This document shows positions 36,996 through 45,454 of a DNA stretch of 64,000 bases, piece by piece. The notes beneath the pieces were generated by a model. It saw only the letters and a program-made list of their open reading frames with translations. It made no database searches and was not told where the DNA came from. Position numbers and translations under genes: made by a program. The stretch is from Bradyrhizobium sp. NP1 (GTDB taxonomy: Bacteria; Pseudomonadota; Alphaproteobacteria; Rhizobiales; Xanthobacteraceae), in NCBI RefSeq assembly GCF_030378205.1, contig NZ_CP127385.1, positions 1,528,001 through 1,592,000 on the forward strand, in the 5' to 3' direction. Each line of letters begins with the position of its first letter. Position 1 is the first letter of the stretch.

Positions 36996-37211
36996 TCAGG
37001 AAGACACGACGAGATTGACCGCCTTGGGGCCCTTGCCCTTCTTGTCCGGTTCGACCTCGAACGTGATGCGCTGTCCTTCGGTCAGGTCCTTCAGTCCCGC
37101 CCGCTCCACGGCGGTGATGTGAACGAACACGTCACGGCCGCCATCATCAGGCTTGATGAAGCCGTAGCCGCGTTCTCCATTGAAGAACTTGACCGTTCCA
37201 GTCATGGCCAT
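36996..37211 (-). CDS. Cold-shock domain protein (CspA family)
   Basis: Single-stranded nucleic-acid-binding RNA chaperone of 71 residues. The RNP1 region reads GERGYGFIKPDDGG and RNP2 reads DVFVHITAV, both standard. The segment TVKFFN is the usual first strand. The ATG at 37211 lies 9 nt from GGAGG; the second in-frame ATG at 37205 gives MTGTVKFFN and cannot be excluded. The open frame to 37280 is not used. Convergent with the porin terminator. Whether the gene is cold-induced cannot be judged from sequence. Confidence 0.95.
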   Translation of the reverse strand: MAMTGTVKFFNGERGYGFIKPDDGGRDVFVHITAVERAGLKDLTEGQRITFEVEPDKKGKGPKAVNLVVSS

Positions 37212-37459
37212 CGGGAAACTCCTCCCCCGCATTGCTCCGCCGCGACACGTAACCGCGCCACGGCCAGACCGGACATTCACTGCCGGAAAGCTTGGCCACC
37301 TTGAGCGGATCGGTTCACGTCCCGATTCGCCTGGATCTTTGTTTGGCCTTCATCACTCCGCCGCAACCATTCGCGGAAGCGGAACGTAAAGCCAGTCACA
37401 GCGGCAGCATAATACGGTTCGTCGCAAATTGACTACGGCTTTTCGTGGTTTAGTGCCGC

Positions 37460-38320
37460 CTAAGGTGTGGGCACTTCGAGCCGGTAGCGAGCAGCGCCAC
37501 CCTGACCGAGCGGCTTCTGCAGTTCGGGCAGGATGGTCTTCAACTCGCCTTGCAGCGTCCAGGGCGGATTGACCACGAGCAGACCGGTGGAAGCGAGCGC
37601 CGTGCCGGCACCTTGCGGCGCGACGCTGAACTCGAGTCGCAGGCATTTTCCGTCACCCGGAACGCTGGCTGTGACCTCGGCGACGCGCCGCGCCAGCGCA
37701 TCCGTCGCGCGGCGGCTCTTGGCCGGATACCAGAGCAGGTAGACGCCGGTCGGCCATTTCGCGAAAGCCGCGGCGAAGCCCTCGGCCATGCGTTCGAACT
37801 CGTCCTTGGCCTCGAAAGGCGGGTCGATCAGCACGAGGCCGCGCCGCTCCTTCGGCGGCACGAAGGCGGGCAGCGCAGTCCAGCCGTCGAGGTCGACGAT
37901 GCGCGCCTGCGCGTCGCGGCGCAGCGCCTCGATCAGGTGCTTGCGCGCGGTCGGTTCGATCTCGCAGGCGGTGAGGTGATCCTGCGGGCGCAGCAGCGCG
38001 CGGGCGATCAGCGGCGAGCCGGGATAGGCGGCAAGCGCGGCTTGCGGGTTGAAGGCCCTGACGATGTCGAGATAGGGCTTGATCACGGCCAGCGCGGAAT
38101 CGGAAAAGCGCGCCTGCATGATCCGTGCAATGCCGGTCAGCCACTCGCCGCTGCGCCGCGCCTCCTCGCCGGTGAGGTCGTAACGACCTGCGCCGGCGTG
38201 GGTGTCGATGACGCGGAATGCGGCAGGCTTCTGCTGCAGATGGATCAGGATGCGCACCAGCACGACGTGCTTGATGACGTCGGCGAAGCTGCCGGCATGG
38301 AAGGCGTGACGGTAGTTCAT
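37460..38320 (-). CDS. rlmJ: 23S rRNA (adenine(2030)-N6)-methyltransferase RlmJ
   Basis: SAM-dependent methyltransferase for A2030 of 23S rRNA, 286 residues. The N-terminus MNYRHAFHAGSFADVIKHVVL and the DTHAGAGRYDL SAM loop are hallmarks of RlmJ (formerly YhiR). The catalytic motif LVLIDPPFEAKDEF belongs to N6-adenine methyltransferases. The LLWYPAKSRRATDAL segment is also typical. The gene stands alone, with a palindromic repeat on its 5' side (38335-38425) and a 250-bp gap to the cold-shock gene on its 3' side. Confidence 0.95.
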   Translation of the reverse strand: MNYRHAFHAGSFADVIKHVVLVRILIHLQQKPAAFRVIDTHAGAGRYDLTGEEARRSGEWLTGIARIMQARFSDSALAVIKPYLDIVRAFNPQAALAAYPGSPLIARALLRPQDHLTACEIEPTARKHLIEALRRDAQARIVDLDGWTALPAFVPPKERRGLVLIDPPFEAKDEFERMAEGFAAAFAKWPTGVYLLWYPAKSRRATDALARRVAEVTASVPGDGKCLRLEFSVAPQGAGTALASTGLLVVNPPWTLQGELKTILPELQKPLGQGGAARYRLEVPTP

Positions 38321-38334
38321 GAGACAGCAGTTAG

Positions 38335-38425
38335 CACGTCATGGCGAACGCAGCGAAGCAATCCATCTTGCCACGGAAGTATGGATTGCCTGCCGCTGGC
38401 ATTGCTCGCAATGACGGGAAACGAA
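38335..38425. repeat. Palindromic intergenic repeat
   Basis: Element of about 90 bp with inverted ends (ACGTCATGGCGA at the left, TCGCAATGACG at the right) and inner inverted segments AAGCAATCCAT and ATGGATTGC. It lies between the start of rlmJ and the stop of the RNase T2 gene. The motif resembles dispersed palindromes I recall in Bradyrhizobium. Confidence 0.7.
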
Positions 38426-38427
38426 GC

Positions 38428-39162
38428 CTAGCCGCCGCGGATCGGCGGCATCGTCACCTGGTCGCGGCGGCAGGCGCGGCGGTCGATCTCCTCGCAGGCG
38501 CGGAACTGCAGCTCCTTGCTGAGGCAGATGCGCACTTCCGAGAGCCGCGAGCGATTGCAGGTCACCGAGATCGCCGTGGGCGAGAGCCCCGGATTGACCT
38601 TGATGAAGGCATCCTCGATCTCCGAGGGCGCCACCGTCTTCGGCTCGGACAATTGCAGGAAGTCCTCGGGGATCTTCACGGCGGCGCGCGCCTTGCGGAC
38701 GGCTTCGAAATAACCGCGCTCGCCGAGCCCCGAGCAGGTGCCGTGCTTGTCCCATTCGTTGTAGATCAGGCCCGGCGCCGGCATCAAATCGAGCATCGAC
38801 ACCATGATGTTGCGGGCAAGCCGCGGCGAGGGCTGCTGGCAATATTCGGGAAAACCGCGCTCATATTGCGGCCACAGGCCATGGACCACGAAGGAGAACG
38901 GCCGCCCGCCGCATTGCGCCTGTGATCGCCCGCCATTGCCGCGCTCCGCCGCCTCCTCGCAGAAGGAGGGCGACCAGGACAGCGACAGCACGTAGAAATC
39001 GAACTCGCCGGGCGCGTTCTGCCGCCGATCCTGTGCGGCTGCCGGCGACGTGCCGCCGGCTGCCAGGACAGCGAGGACCAAGACAGCGAGGATCAGGACG
39101 ATGGGGGTGATGGCAAAGCAGGTCAAAGACCGCGAAACTGTCCGCGCAACCAAACCAAACAT
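38428..39162 (-). CDS. Secreted ribonuclease T2 family protein
   Basis: Endoribonuclease of 244 residues, exported. A long hydrophobic N-terminal helix (VLILAVLVLAVLAAGG, residues 22-37) ends near SPAAAQ, a plausible signal-peptidase site. Both catalytic blocks are present: CAS I as FVVHGLWPQY and CAS II as NEWDKHGTC; the two His residues and the Glu/Lys acid-base residues are conserved. Four or more Cys can form the family disulfides (SWSPSFCEE; QCGGRPF; KHGTCSG; RACEEIDRRAC). Family members degrade extracellular or periplasmic RNA without sequence preference. Confidence 0.93.
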   Translation of the reverse strand: MFGLVARTVSRSLTCFAITPIVLILAVLVLAVLAAGGTSPAAAQDRRQNAPGEFDFYVLSLSWSPSFCEEAAERGNGGRSQAQCGGRPFSFVVHGLWPQYERGFPEYCQQPSPRLARNIMVSMLDLMPAPGLIYNEWDKHGTCSGLGERGYFEAVRKARAAVKIPEDFLQLSEPKTVAPSEIEDAFIKVNPGLSPTAISVTCNRSRLSEVRICLSKELQFRACEEIDRRACRRDQVTMPPIRGG

Positions 39163-39279
39163 GACGGCGCCTCTCGACTAAATGATCGGAAACCTAGCAG
39201 GCGACCGGAACATTTCAAGAACAAAAATGCATGCGTTGCAGCAACCGCTGCAAGCATCGACATCAACGGTGGTAAAGAA

Positions 39280-39744
39280 TCAGGGGCGGGCGGACCGGCA
39301 GGCCGGGTTATAGGCCCAGTCGCGGTCGAGCCCGGTCACGCACCACTCGACCCCCTGGTCGTAGCCGGCAAACCCGCCATCCTCGATGATCGAGTAGTAG
39401 ATGCCGTGCACCTTGCCGTCATTGAGCGTGACCTGTCCGGCGCAGTAGCGGCGCGGGATGTTGTCGGACTGCCAGGGCCGGAACGCGATTTCGTGAATAT
39501 TGCTGTAAGCCGCGATCTTGAGGGAGGAATTCCAGAAGGAGCTTTCCTTTTCCCAGAACTGGGTGGTGATGGTGCCCATGGCCCTCTCGCAGGGCGCGAC
39601 ACGGCCTTCATAATTCGGGCCGGTCAGGCCGAAATTGAGCTCCAGCGGATTGGCCGCCTGCGCGGTCTGGCTCGCGGCGAGCAGGCCGAGGCCGAACACG
39701 GCGCCGAGGGCGGTTTTCTTCACGGCGAAAGCGAGGTCGCGCAT
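39280..39744 (-). CDS. Small secreted protein of unknown function
   Basis: Protein of 154 residues with a signal peptide (TALGAVFGLGLLAASQTAQA, residues 11-30). The mature part, about 124 residues, has four Cys (VAPCERA, RRYCAGQ, VEWCVTG, PACRS) that could form two disulfides. It carries aromatic-rich segments such as FWEKESSFWNSSL and HGIYYSIIEDGGFAGYDQG. I do not recognise a family with known function; similar short secreted proteins occur in Bradyrhizobium. The ATG at 39744 gives the basic n-region; the longer frame upstream lacks a signal. Confidence 0.75.
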   Translation of the reverse strand: MRDLAFAVKKTALGAVFGLGLLAASQTAQAANPLELNFGLTGPNYEGRVAPCERAMGTITTQFWEKESSFWNSSLKIAAYSNIHEIAFRPWQSDNIPRRYCAGQVTLNDGKVHGIYYSIIEDGGFAGYDQGVEWCVTGLDRDWAYNPACRSARP

Positions 39745-39907
39745 CGACAATCCGAGCAATGATCCGGTCAGCGGACCGTGCCGTGAAGCGATGGCGGGGT
39801 CAAGTGCAGCGCGGCAACACTCGCCGTCACTCTGCAGTCCAGCCGCGGGGCGGCCTTTTTTTGCCCTTCGATGGGCCCTAAGATGCGCCGCAAAACAGGA
39901 GTCGCGA

Positions 39908-40207
39908 ATGAGACTGATTGGGGCTTTGAGCCTGGCTGTCGCCTGCGGGGTGTTGGCCGCGGCGCCGGCGCGAGCCGACTTGTTCAACTGGGTGCCGCCC
40001 GTCAAGGGCAACGACACCGGTGGCATCATCGCCTACGAGCTCGCGACCCAGGTGGATGCGCGCCAGATCGCAGCCGACCATTGCGCGCGCTACGGCAAGG
40101 TGGCGAAGTTCCTCGCCATCGATGCGCAATATGGCGGCTATATCTCCTTCTCCTGCCGCTGGGTGCCCTACGGCGCCGACGAAAGGCCGTTGCGCACGCG
40201 CTACTGA
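39908..40207 (+). CDS. Small secreted protein of unknown function
   Basis: Protein of 99 residues with a clear signal peptide (MRLIGALSLAVACGVLAAAPARA). The mature domain is about 76 residues, with two Cys (ADHCARYGK and SFSCRWV) likely joined by a disulfide. GGIIAYELATQVDARQIAADHC resembles small periplasmic proteins found in Bradyrhizobium, whose role I do not know. The ATG at 39908 follows AGGAGTCGCGA, a good ribosome site. It is divergent from the preceding secreted protein and upstream of the DUF3617 gene by 47 bp on the same strand, so they may be cotranscribed. Confidence 0.78.
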   Translation: MRLIGALSLAVACGVLAAAPARADLFNWVPPVKGNDTGGIIAYELATQVDARQIAADHCARYGKVAKFLAIDAQYGGYISFSCRWVPYGADERPLRTRY

Positions 40208-40254
40208 GGGCGACCTCCGAACGCATCCACCACAACAAGACGGGAGCGCGCGCC

Positions 40255-40794
40255 ATGCCGCGGCAACTTTCTTTGTTTTGTCTATCGCTCGGCGCGGCGT
40301 GCTGCGCCCTGATCGGCGCGTCCGTGGCGCGCGGCGACGAGATGCCGGTGCGCAAGGCGGGCCTCTGGGAGATGAAGATCGTCAAGGTCGGTTCGCAGTC
40401 GCCCGACATGACGATGCAGCACTGCACCGACGAGACCACCGACAAGGACATGACCAACGCGGTCTCGCCGCTTGCCAAGCAGGTCTGCTCCAAGCAGGAG
40501 GTCAGGAAGACCGCAACCGGCTATGTCAGCGATTCCGTCTGCAGCGTCGGCGGCCTGTCGATGACGTCGCATGCCGAGATCACGGGCGACTTCAGCTCCG
40601 CCTACACCGTGAAGACCTCCTCGCATATCGACCGCGCGGGCTCGCAGCAGGACAATTTGACCACGATCGAGGCGAAATGGCTCGGCGCCTGCAAGCCCGA
40701 CCAGAAGCCGGGCGACGTGGTGATGCCGGGCGGCTTCAAGATCAACGTCAAGGACGCCGAGAAGCTGAAGAACCTGCTGCCGAAATCGAACTAG
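40255..40794 (+). CDS. DUF3617-family secreted protein
   Basis: Protein of 179 residues. A signal peptide (LFCLSLGAACCALIGASVARG) precedes VRKAGLWEMKIVK, the opening typical of DUF3617 proteins. Four Cys follow at intervals (MQHCTDE, KQVCSKQ, DSVCSVGG, LGACKPDQ). The family is periplasmic and of unknown function. The ATG at 40255 follows CGGGAGCGCGCGCC. The TAG stop codon is formed by the first bases (CTAG) of the downstream hairpin repeat, so the present C-terminus (LLPKSN) may have been set by that element. Confidence 0.82.
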   Translation: MPRQLSLFCLSLGAACCALIGASVARGDEMPVRKAGLWEMKIVKVGSQSPDMTMQHCTDETTDKDMTNAVSPLAKQVCSKQEVRKTATGYVSDSVCSVGGLSMTSHAEITGDFSSAYTVKTSSHIDRAGSQQDNLTTIEAKWLGACKPDQKPGDVVMPGGFKINVKDAEKLKNLLPKSN

Positions 40795-40905
40795 TGTGCC
40801 GATTCCGAAGTTCGCATCATTATGCGGCATACCCGTTTGCGAACTTCGGAATCAAAGGACGCTAGCAACTTATTGATCGAGTGTGGCTCTGGTTCGGAAG
40901 TCCGG
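40791..40905. repeat. Double-hairpin repeat, one full and one decayed unit (hairpin C)
   Basis: Hairpin C spans 40791-40865 (75 bp): GATTCCGAAGTTCGCA pairs perfectly with TGCGAACTTCGGAATC, an AAA bulge lies in the right arm, and the ends are CTAGTGTGCC and GGACGCTAG. After a 12-bp spacer (CAACTTATTGAT) a left arm of a second unit is seen at 40878-40905 (CGAGTGTGGCTCTGGTTCGG and following bases) with no right arm. The same plan occurs at 8906-9071 and 52039-52208. Its left end contains the stop codon of the DUF3617 gene; its right side abuts the 3' end of the MocR gene. Confidence 0.85.
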
Positions 40906-40917
40906 CCGTGACCGATG

Positions 40918-42336
40918 TCATCGGAGTGATCGGCCGAGAATCCGCAGCGCCTGCGCGTTCGTCTGCGCCACGTTGAAGCGCATCAGATCGGTGGCCGACT
41001 GCGTGACGCTGAAGGCGTTGCCCGGGGCGAGCACGACCCGTTCGCGGAGCGCGGCTTTGGCAACCTCGGCCGCGTCCCGCCCGTCAGGCAGGCGACACCA
41101 GAGATAGAAACCGCCGCGCGGCAGCGTCCACGGGCGGACGCCGAGCCCTTCGAGCTGGCCGATGATCTCGCGGCGCCGCTTCGCCAGCCGGCTGCGCAGG
41201 CCGCTCAGGTGCTTGCGGTAGCTGCCATCGCTGAGCGTGCCGAAGACGAGCTCGGCCGCAACCGGGCTCGGCCCGCCGAAATTCGTCGCCACCTGGAGAT
41301 CGACGAGGCCCTCGATCCAGTCCGGCCGGGCGACGATGTAGCCGCAGCGTATCGAGGCCGAAAGCGTCTTGGAGAAGCTGCCGATCCGGATCACGCGGGA
41401 CAGTCCGTCGAGCGCGGCGAGCCGCGGGGAGGGCTCCGGCTCGAAGTCGGCGAAGATCTCGTCCTCGATGATGGTGAGGTCGTGGGCTGCCGCCGCGGTC
41501 AGGATGCGGTGGGCGGTCTGGGGCGCGAGCGTCGCGCCGGTCGGATTGTGGAGGGCCGCGTTGGTCACGTACAGCCGCGGGCGGTGGGCCGCGAGCGCCG
41601 CGTTGAAGAGCGCGATGTCCGGGCCGGTCGGCGTGTAGGGAACGCTGACGATCTTCGCCCGGTGGGCTCGCAGCAGTGCCTGGAAGTTGAAGTAGCAGGG
41701 GTCGTCGACCAGCACGGTGTCGCCCGGATTGAGCAGGAAGCGGCAGAGCAGGTCGATCGCCCGCGTGCCCGACGTGGTCAGGAGGATCTGGTCGGCCCCC
41801 GCCTCGATCCCCTCGGCGGCGAACTGGCGGACCAGCAGCCGGCGCAGCGCCAGCGATCCGCGCGTGACGCCGTAGTCGGCGAGCACGGCGTCGTCGGCTT
41901 TGGCCAGCGCGCGGATCGCCCGCCGGATCGCAGCGATGGGCATCCAGGCGGACGGCAGCCAGCCACACCCGGGTCGCAGCATCTCGGGTCCGCCATCGAG
42001 CGACTGCCGCGACACCCAGAGCGGATCGATCGCGCGGTCGAGCTTTGGCTCGACCTCGGTCAGCGCGAGCGGCGACGGGGCACCGGCGACATAGAAGCCG
42101 GAGCCGGGACGAGAGCGGATCAGGCCCTCCGCCGCGAGGCGATCATAGGCCTCCACGACGGTCGACGGCGAAACCTGCCTGTCGCGGGCGAACTTGCGGA
42201 TCGAGGGCAGCTTCTCGCCGGCCGCCAGCGTGCGGCTCGCGATGCGCCGGCGGATCGCGGCCATGACCTGCTCCGTCCGTGTCGCAGTCGCATCGCGCGC
42301 CGCAGTGACGCTGGCTGTGGCCTCACCACTTGCCAA
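40918..42336 (-). CDS. MocR-family (GntR-type HTH plus aminotransferase) regulator
   Basis: Transcription regulator of 472 residues. An N-terminal winged-helix GntR domain (about 20-90: VMAAIRRRIASRTLAAGEKLPSIRKFARDRQVSPSTVVEAYDRL) is fused to a fold-type I aminotransferase-like domain, with the PLP Lys expected in RIGSFSKTLSASIRCG and the Asn/Asp/Tyr pocket in NPTGATLAP and DPCYFNFQ. The start is a TTG at 42336 preceded by GGGAG with 8-nt spacing; no ATG or GTG fits before the HTH. It is divergent from a DMT exporter, which it probably regulates in response to a PLP-linked amine or amino acid. Confidence 0.9.
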   Translation of the reverse strand: MASGEATASVTAARDATATRTEQVMAAIRRRIASRTLAAGEKLPSIRKFARDRQVSPSTVVEAYDRLAAEGLIRSRPGSGFYVAGAPSPLALTEVEPKLDRAIDPLWVSRQSLDGGPEMLRPGCGWLPSAWMPIAAIRRAIRALAKADDAVLADYGVTRGSLALRRLLVRQFAAEGIEAGADQILLTTSGTRAIDLLCRFLLNPGDTVLVDDPCYFNFQALLRAHRAKIVSVPYTPTGPDIALFNAALAAHRPRLYVTNAALHNPTGATLAPQTAHRILTAAAAHDLTIIEDEIFADFEPEPSPRLAALDGLSRVIRIGSFSKTLSASIRCGYIVARPDWIEGLVDLQVATNFGGPSPVAAELVFGTLSDGSYRKHLSGLRSRLAKRRREIIGQLEGLGVRPWTLPRGGFYLWCRLPDGRDAAEVAKAALRERVVLAPGNAFSVTQSATDLMRFNVAQTNAQALRILGRSLR

Positions 42337-42444
42337 CTGTATTGCTCCCGTAGCCCATACTGTTCGGTCGTACCGTATTGGTGTGTCGCTGTTGTCGCAA
42401 GCCCGGCTGCGCTATCGCCGGCAGGCAACGCGACGGAGAGCATC
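42337..42444. promoter_or_regulatory. Divergent MocR/DMT control region with repeats of ACYGTAT
   Basis: Between the two divergent start codons are ACTGTAT (42336-42342) and ACCGTAT (42372-42378) in direct orientation 36 bp apart, plus an inverted copy ATACTGT (42357-42363) that makes an imperfect palindrome with the second. MocR regulators are known to bind direct repeats with an extra inverted copy, so this is a candidate operator. Confidence 0.45.
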
Positions 42445-43305
42445 ATGCAGCGCACGACGGACGGCTGGGGCAGCGGCCTCCTCGGCGTCGTCATCTTCAG
42501 CGGCTCGCTGCCGGCGACCCGGGTTGCGGTCGGCGGCTTCACCCCGCTGTTCTTGACCTCGGCCCGCGCGGTTATCGCGGCCCTGCTCGGCGCAGCCCTG
42601 CTGGTCGTGCTCCGCCAGGCGCGCCCGGAGCGGGGCGATCTCGTCCCGCTCGCGGTGGTGGCGCTCGGCGTGGTGATCGGCTTCCCGCTGCTGACGGCGC
42701 TCGCGCTCCAGCACATCACCTCCGCGCGATCGATCGTGTTCATCGGGCTGCTGCCGCTCGCGACCGCGATCTTCGGCGTCGTCAGGGGCGGCGAGCGGCC
42801 GAAACCGGCGTTCTGGCTGTTCTCCGTCGGCGGCGCCGCCCTGGTCGTCGGCTTCGCACTCGCCAACAACGGCCGCGCGTCGCTGGCCGGCGACCTGCTG
42901 ATGGTCGCCGCGATCCTGGTCTGCGGTCTCGGCTATGCGGAGGGAGCGCGCCTCGCGCGCCAGCTCGGCGGCTGGCAGGTGATCTCCTGGGCGCTCGTGC
43001 TCGCGCTTCCGCTCATGGCAGCACTCGCGCTTGCGACGCTGCCGGATGGCTGGAGCGGGATCGGCAGCCCGGCCTGGCTCGGGCTCGCCTATGTCTCGGT
43101 CTTCAGCATGCTGGTCGGCTTCGTGTTCTGGTACCGGGGACTGGCGATCGGCGGCATCGCCGGGGTCGGCCAGCTCCAGTTGCTGCAGCCGTTCTTCGGG
43201 CTGGCGCTTGCGGGGCTGCTGCTCGGCGAACCGGTTGCCTGGACGATGATCGCGGTGACCGGGCTGGTCGTCCTCTGCGTGGCCGGCGCGAGGCGCTTCG
43301 CCTGA
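42445..43305 (+). CDS. EamA/DMT-family transporter
   Basis: Inner-membrane protein of 286 residues with about ten transmembrane helices in two EamA repeats. The first repeat has GSLPATRVAVGGFTPLFLTSARA. The second has AEGARLARQLGGWQVISWALVL, then FWYRGLAIGGIAGVGQLQLLQPFFGLALAGLLLGEPV, which is the conserved end of the fold. The ATG at 42445 follows GGAGAGCATC. DMT members export amino acids, amines and metabolites. The divergent MocR gene suggests an amine-type substrate sensed through PLP chemistry, but none can be named. Confidence 0.88.
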   Translation: MQRTTDGWGSGLLGVVIFSGSLPATRVAVGGFTPLFLTSARAVIAALLGAALLVVLRQARPERGDLVPLAVVALGVVIGFPLLTALALQHITSARSIVFIGLLPLATAIFGVVRGGERPKPAFWLFSVGGAALVVGFALANNGRASLAGDLLMVAAILVCGLGYAEGARLARQLGGWQVISWALVLALPLMAALALATLPDGWSGIGSPAWLGLAYVSVFSMLVGFVFWYRGLAIGGIAGVGQLQLLQPFFGLALAGLLLGEPVAWTMIAVTGLVVLCVAGARRFA

Positions 43306-43311
43306 TCGATG

Positions 43312-44700
43312 CTACACCGGCACGCGCACGATGGCGCGCAGGCCGCCCATCGGGCTGTCGCCCAGCATGATGTCGCCGCCATGGGAGCGCGCGATGTCGC
43401 GCGCGATCGCAAGGCCAAGGCCCGTGCCGCCCTCGTCCTGGTTGCGCGCGTCGTCGAGCCGCAGGAACGGCTTGAATACCTCCTCGCGCATCTCGGGCGG
43501 AATGCCGGGGCCATCGTCGTCGACCGTGACGGAGAGGTAGCGGTGGTCGCGGTGGCCGGTGATGGCGATCCTGTCGCCGTGCCGCGCGGCGTTGGAGACG
43601 AGATTGGCGAGGCAGCGCTTGAACGCCGCCGGCTTCACGGTGACGACGGGCAGTCCCGTGAACGAGACGGTCGCGGCGTGGCCGTTGCGCTCGGCGTCGC
43701 CGCGCAGCTCTTCCAGCGCCGCCGTCATGTCGGTCGGCTGCGCGTGCTCGCCGGCGTCGCCGCGGGCGAAGGCGAGGTAGTCCTCCAGCATCATCGACAT
43801 CTCGTCGACGTCCTTGCGCATGCCCTCGACCTCGGGGCTGTCGCCGATCAGCTCGAGCTCGAGCTTGAAGCGGGTCAGAATGGTGCGCAGGTCGTGGCTG
43901 ACGCCGGCGAGCATCGCGGTGCGCTGCTCGATCGAGCGCTCGATGCGTCCCTTCATCTCGAGGAAGGCCTGTGCCGCGCGCCGTACCTCGCGCGCGCCGC
44001 GCGGGCGGAAGTTCGGCGCCTCGCGGCCTTTGCCGAAACTTTCGGCCGCGTCCGCGAGCCGCAGGATCGGCTTGATCTGGTTGCGCAGGAACAGCACCGC
44101 GACGAACAGCAGGATGGTCGAGGTGCCGACCATCCAGAACAGGAAGATCTCCGAGTTCGAGGCGTAGGCGGCGCTGCGCTGGGCGAAGATCCGCATCACG
44201 GCGTCGTCGAGCTGGATGCGGATTTCGACGAGGCTGGAGCGGCCGACGGTGTCGATCCAGAACGGACGCCCGATCTGGCGGCCGAGCTGCACCGATAGGG
44301 TCTGGTCGAGCAGCGAGAAGAACGGCTTCGGCCCCGGCGGCGGCATGTCGCCGACGGGCAGGAAATCGACCACGAGGCCAAGCCGCTGCTGCGCGATGCG
44401 GCGCAGCTGCGTGCGGTCCTTGTCCTGCGGATAGGCCTTGTAGACGTCGATCAGCGCGGCGATGTCCTGCACCACGGCGGCCGACAGGTGCCGCGTCACC
44501 GTGTTCCAGTGCCGCTCCATGAACACGAAGGCGACCACCGACTGCAGGATCACCATCGGCACGATCATGATCAGCAGCGCGCGGGCATAGAGCCCGGTCG
44601 GCATCCAGCTCTTGAAGGCGTTGCCCATCCAGCCGTTGGCCGCCGAGACGCGGTCGGCGGCGGTTCGGATCAGCGCAAGACCGGTATCGATGGTCGTCAT
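43312..44700 (-). CDS. EnvZ-like sensor histidine kinase
   Basis: Membrane sensor of 462 residues. A transmembrane helix (about residues 40-62), a periplasmic loop of about 115 residues, a second transmembrane helix (about 185-205), then HAMP (about 207-260), HisKA with AGVSHDLRTILTRFKLELEL, and HATPase_c with NLVSNAARHG, DDDGPGIPPEMRE and GGTGLGLAIA. Its H-box has Ile where most kinases have Pro (DLRTI). The cognate regulator lies upstream on the same strand, 25 bp away, and a MarR gene precedes that. The stimulus is not known; EnvZ relatives respond to osmolarity. Confidence 0.92.
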   Translation of the reverse strand: MTTIDTGLALIRTAADRVSAANGWMGNAFKSWMPTGLYARALLIMIVPMVILQSVVAFVFMERHWNTVTRHLSAAVVQDIAALIDVYKAYPQDKDRTQLRRIAQQRLGLVVDFLPVGDMPPPGPKPFFSLLDQTLSVQLGRQIGRPFWIDTVGRSSLVEIRIQLDDAVMRIFAQRSAAYASNSEIFLFWMVGTSTILLFVAVLFLRNQIKPILRLADAAESFGKGREAPNFRPRGAREVRRAAQAFLEMKGRIERSIEQRTAMLAGVSHDLRTILTRFKLELELIGDSPEVEGMRKDVDEMSMMLEDYLAFARGDAGEHAQPTDMTAALEELRGDAERNGHAATVSFTGLPVVTVKPAAFKRCLANLVSNAARHGDRIAITGHRDHRYLSVTVDDDGPGIPPEMREEVFKPFLRLDDARNQDEGGTGLGLAIARDIARSHGGDIMLGDSPMGGLRAIVRVPV

Positions 44701-44725
44701 TGGCGTCTGGCCGTCGGCAAGGAAT

Positions 44726-45454
44726 TCAGGGTGAGGCGACGAGGCGGTAGCCGATGCCGCGCACCGCCTGCAGGAACAGCGGATTGGCGGGATCGCGCTC
44801 GATCTTGCGCCGCAGCCGGTTGATCTGCACGTCGACGGCGCGCTCGTTCACGCTGCCATTGCCGGTCAGCGCCGCGCGCGGCACGGTGTCGCCGGGCCGC
44901 GCCGCCAGGATGCGCAGCATCTCGCGCTCGCGGTCGGTGAGGTGGATGGTCTCGTCGCCCTTGCGCAGCTCGCCGCGGTCGAGATGGAAGACATAAGGCC
45001 CGAACGCGATCTGCTCGACGGCTGTGACCTGCGGCGGCGAGGTGCGTCTGAGGATGTTGTTGATCCGCAGCGCCAGCTCGCGCGGCTCGAACGGCTTTGC
45101 GACATAATCGTCGGCGCCGATCTGCAGGCCCTCGATGCGGGCTTCGGCTTCATGGCGCGCCGTCAGCATCACGATCGGCACCGAGGACTGGGTGCGGATG
45201 AAGCGCGCCAGGTCGAAGCCGGTTTCGCCCGGCATCATCACGTCGAGGATCAACAGATCGAAATGCAGGCCGTTCAGCTTGGCGCGCGCGTCGCTCGCGC
45301 TCATCGCCGTGGTGACGCGATAGCCTTCCGCTACCAGAAAGCGGGACAGCAGGTCGCGGATGCGGCGGTCGTCGTCGACAAGCAGCAGGTGCGGGGCGTC
45401 GTCGGCCGGTTGCAGCGGCGTCCGCTCGGCGGTGGCAGCCTGGGGCACGCTCAT
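44726..45454 (-). CDS. OmpR/PhoB-type response regulator
   Basis: DNA-binding response regulator of 242 residues. The receiver domain has LLLVDDDRRIRDLL, the phosphoacceptor in LLILDVMMPGETGFDLA, TAR and KPFEPRELALRI. The C-terminal winged helix has LTDREREMLRILAARPG and VDVQINRLRRKIERDP ending in GIGYRLVASP, the OmpR-type fingerprint. Its start ATG at 45454 overlaps the TGA of the MarR gene (ATGA). The partner kinase follows, giving a MarR-regulator-kinase operon. Confidence 0.94.
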   Translation of the reverse strand: MSVPQAATAERTPLQPADDAPHLLLVDDDRRIRDLLSRFLVAEGYRVTTAMSASDARAKLNGLHFDLLILDVMMPGETGFDLARFIRTQSSVPIVMLTARHEAEARIEGLQIGADDYVAKPFEPRELALRINNILRRTSPPQVTAVEQIAFGPYVFHLDRGELRKGDETIHLTDREREMLRILAARPGDTVPRAALTGNGSVNERAVDVQINRLRRKIERDPANPLFLQAVRGIGYRLVASP

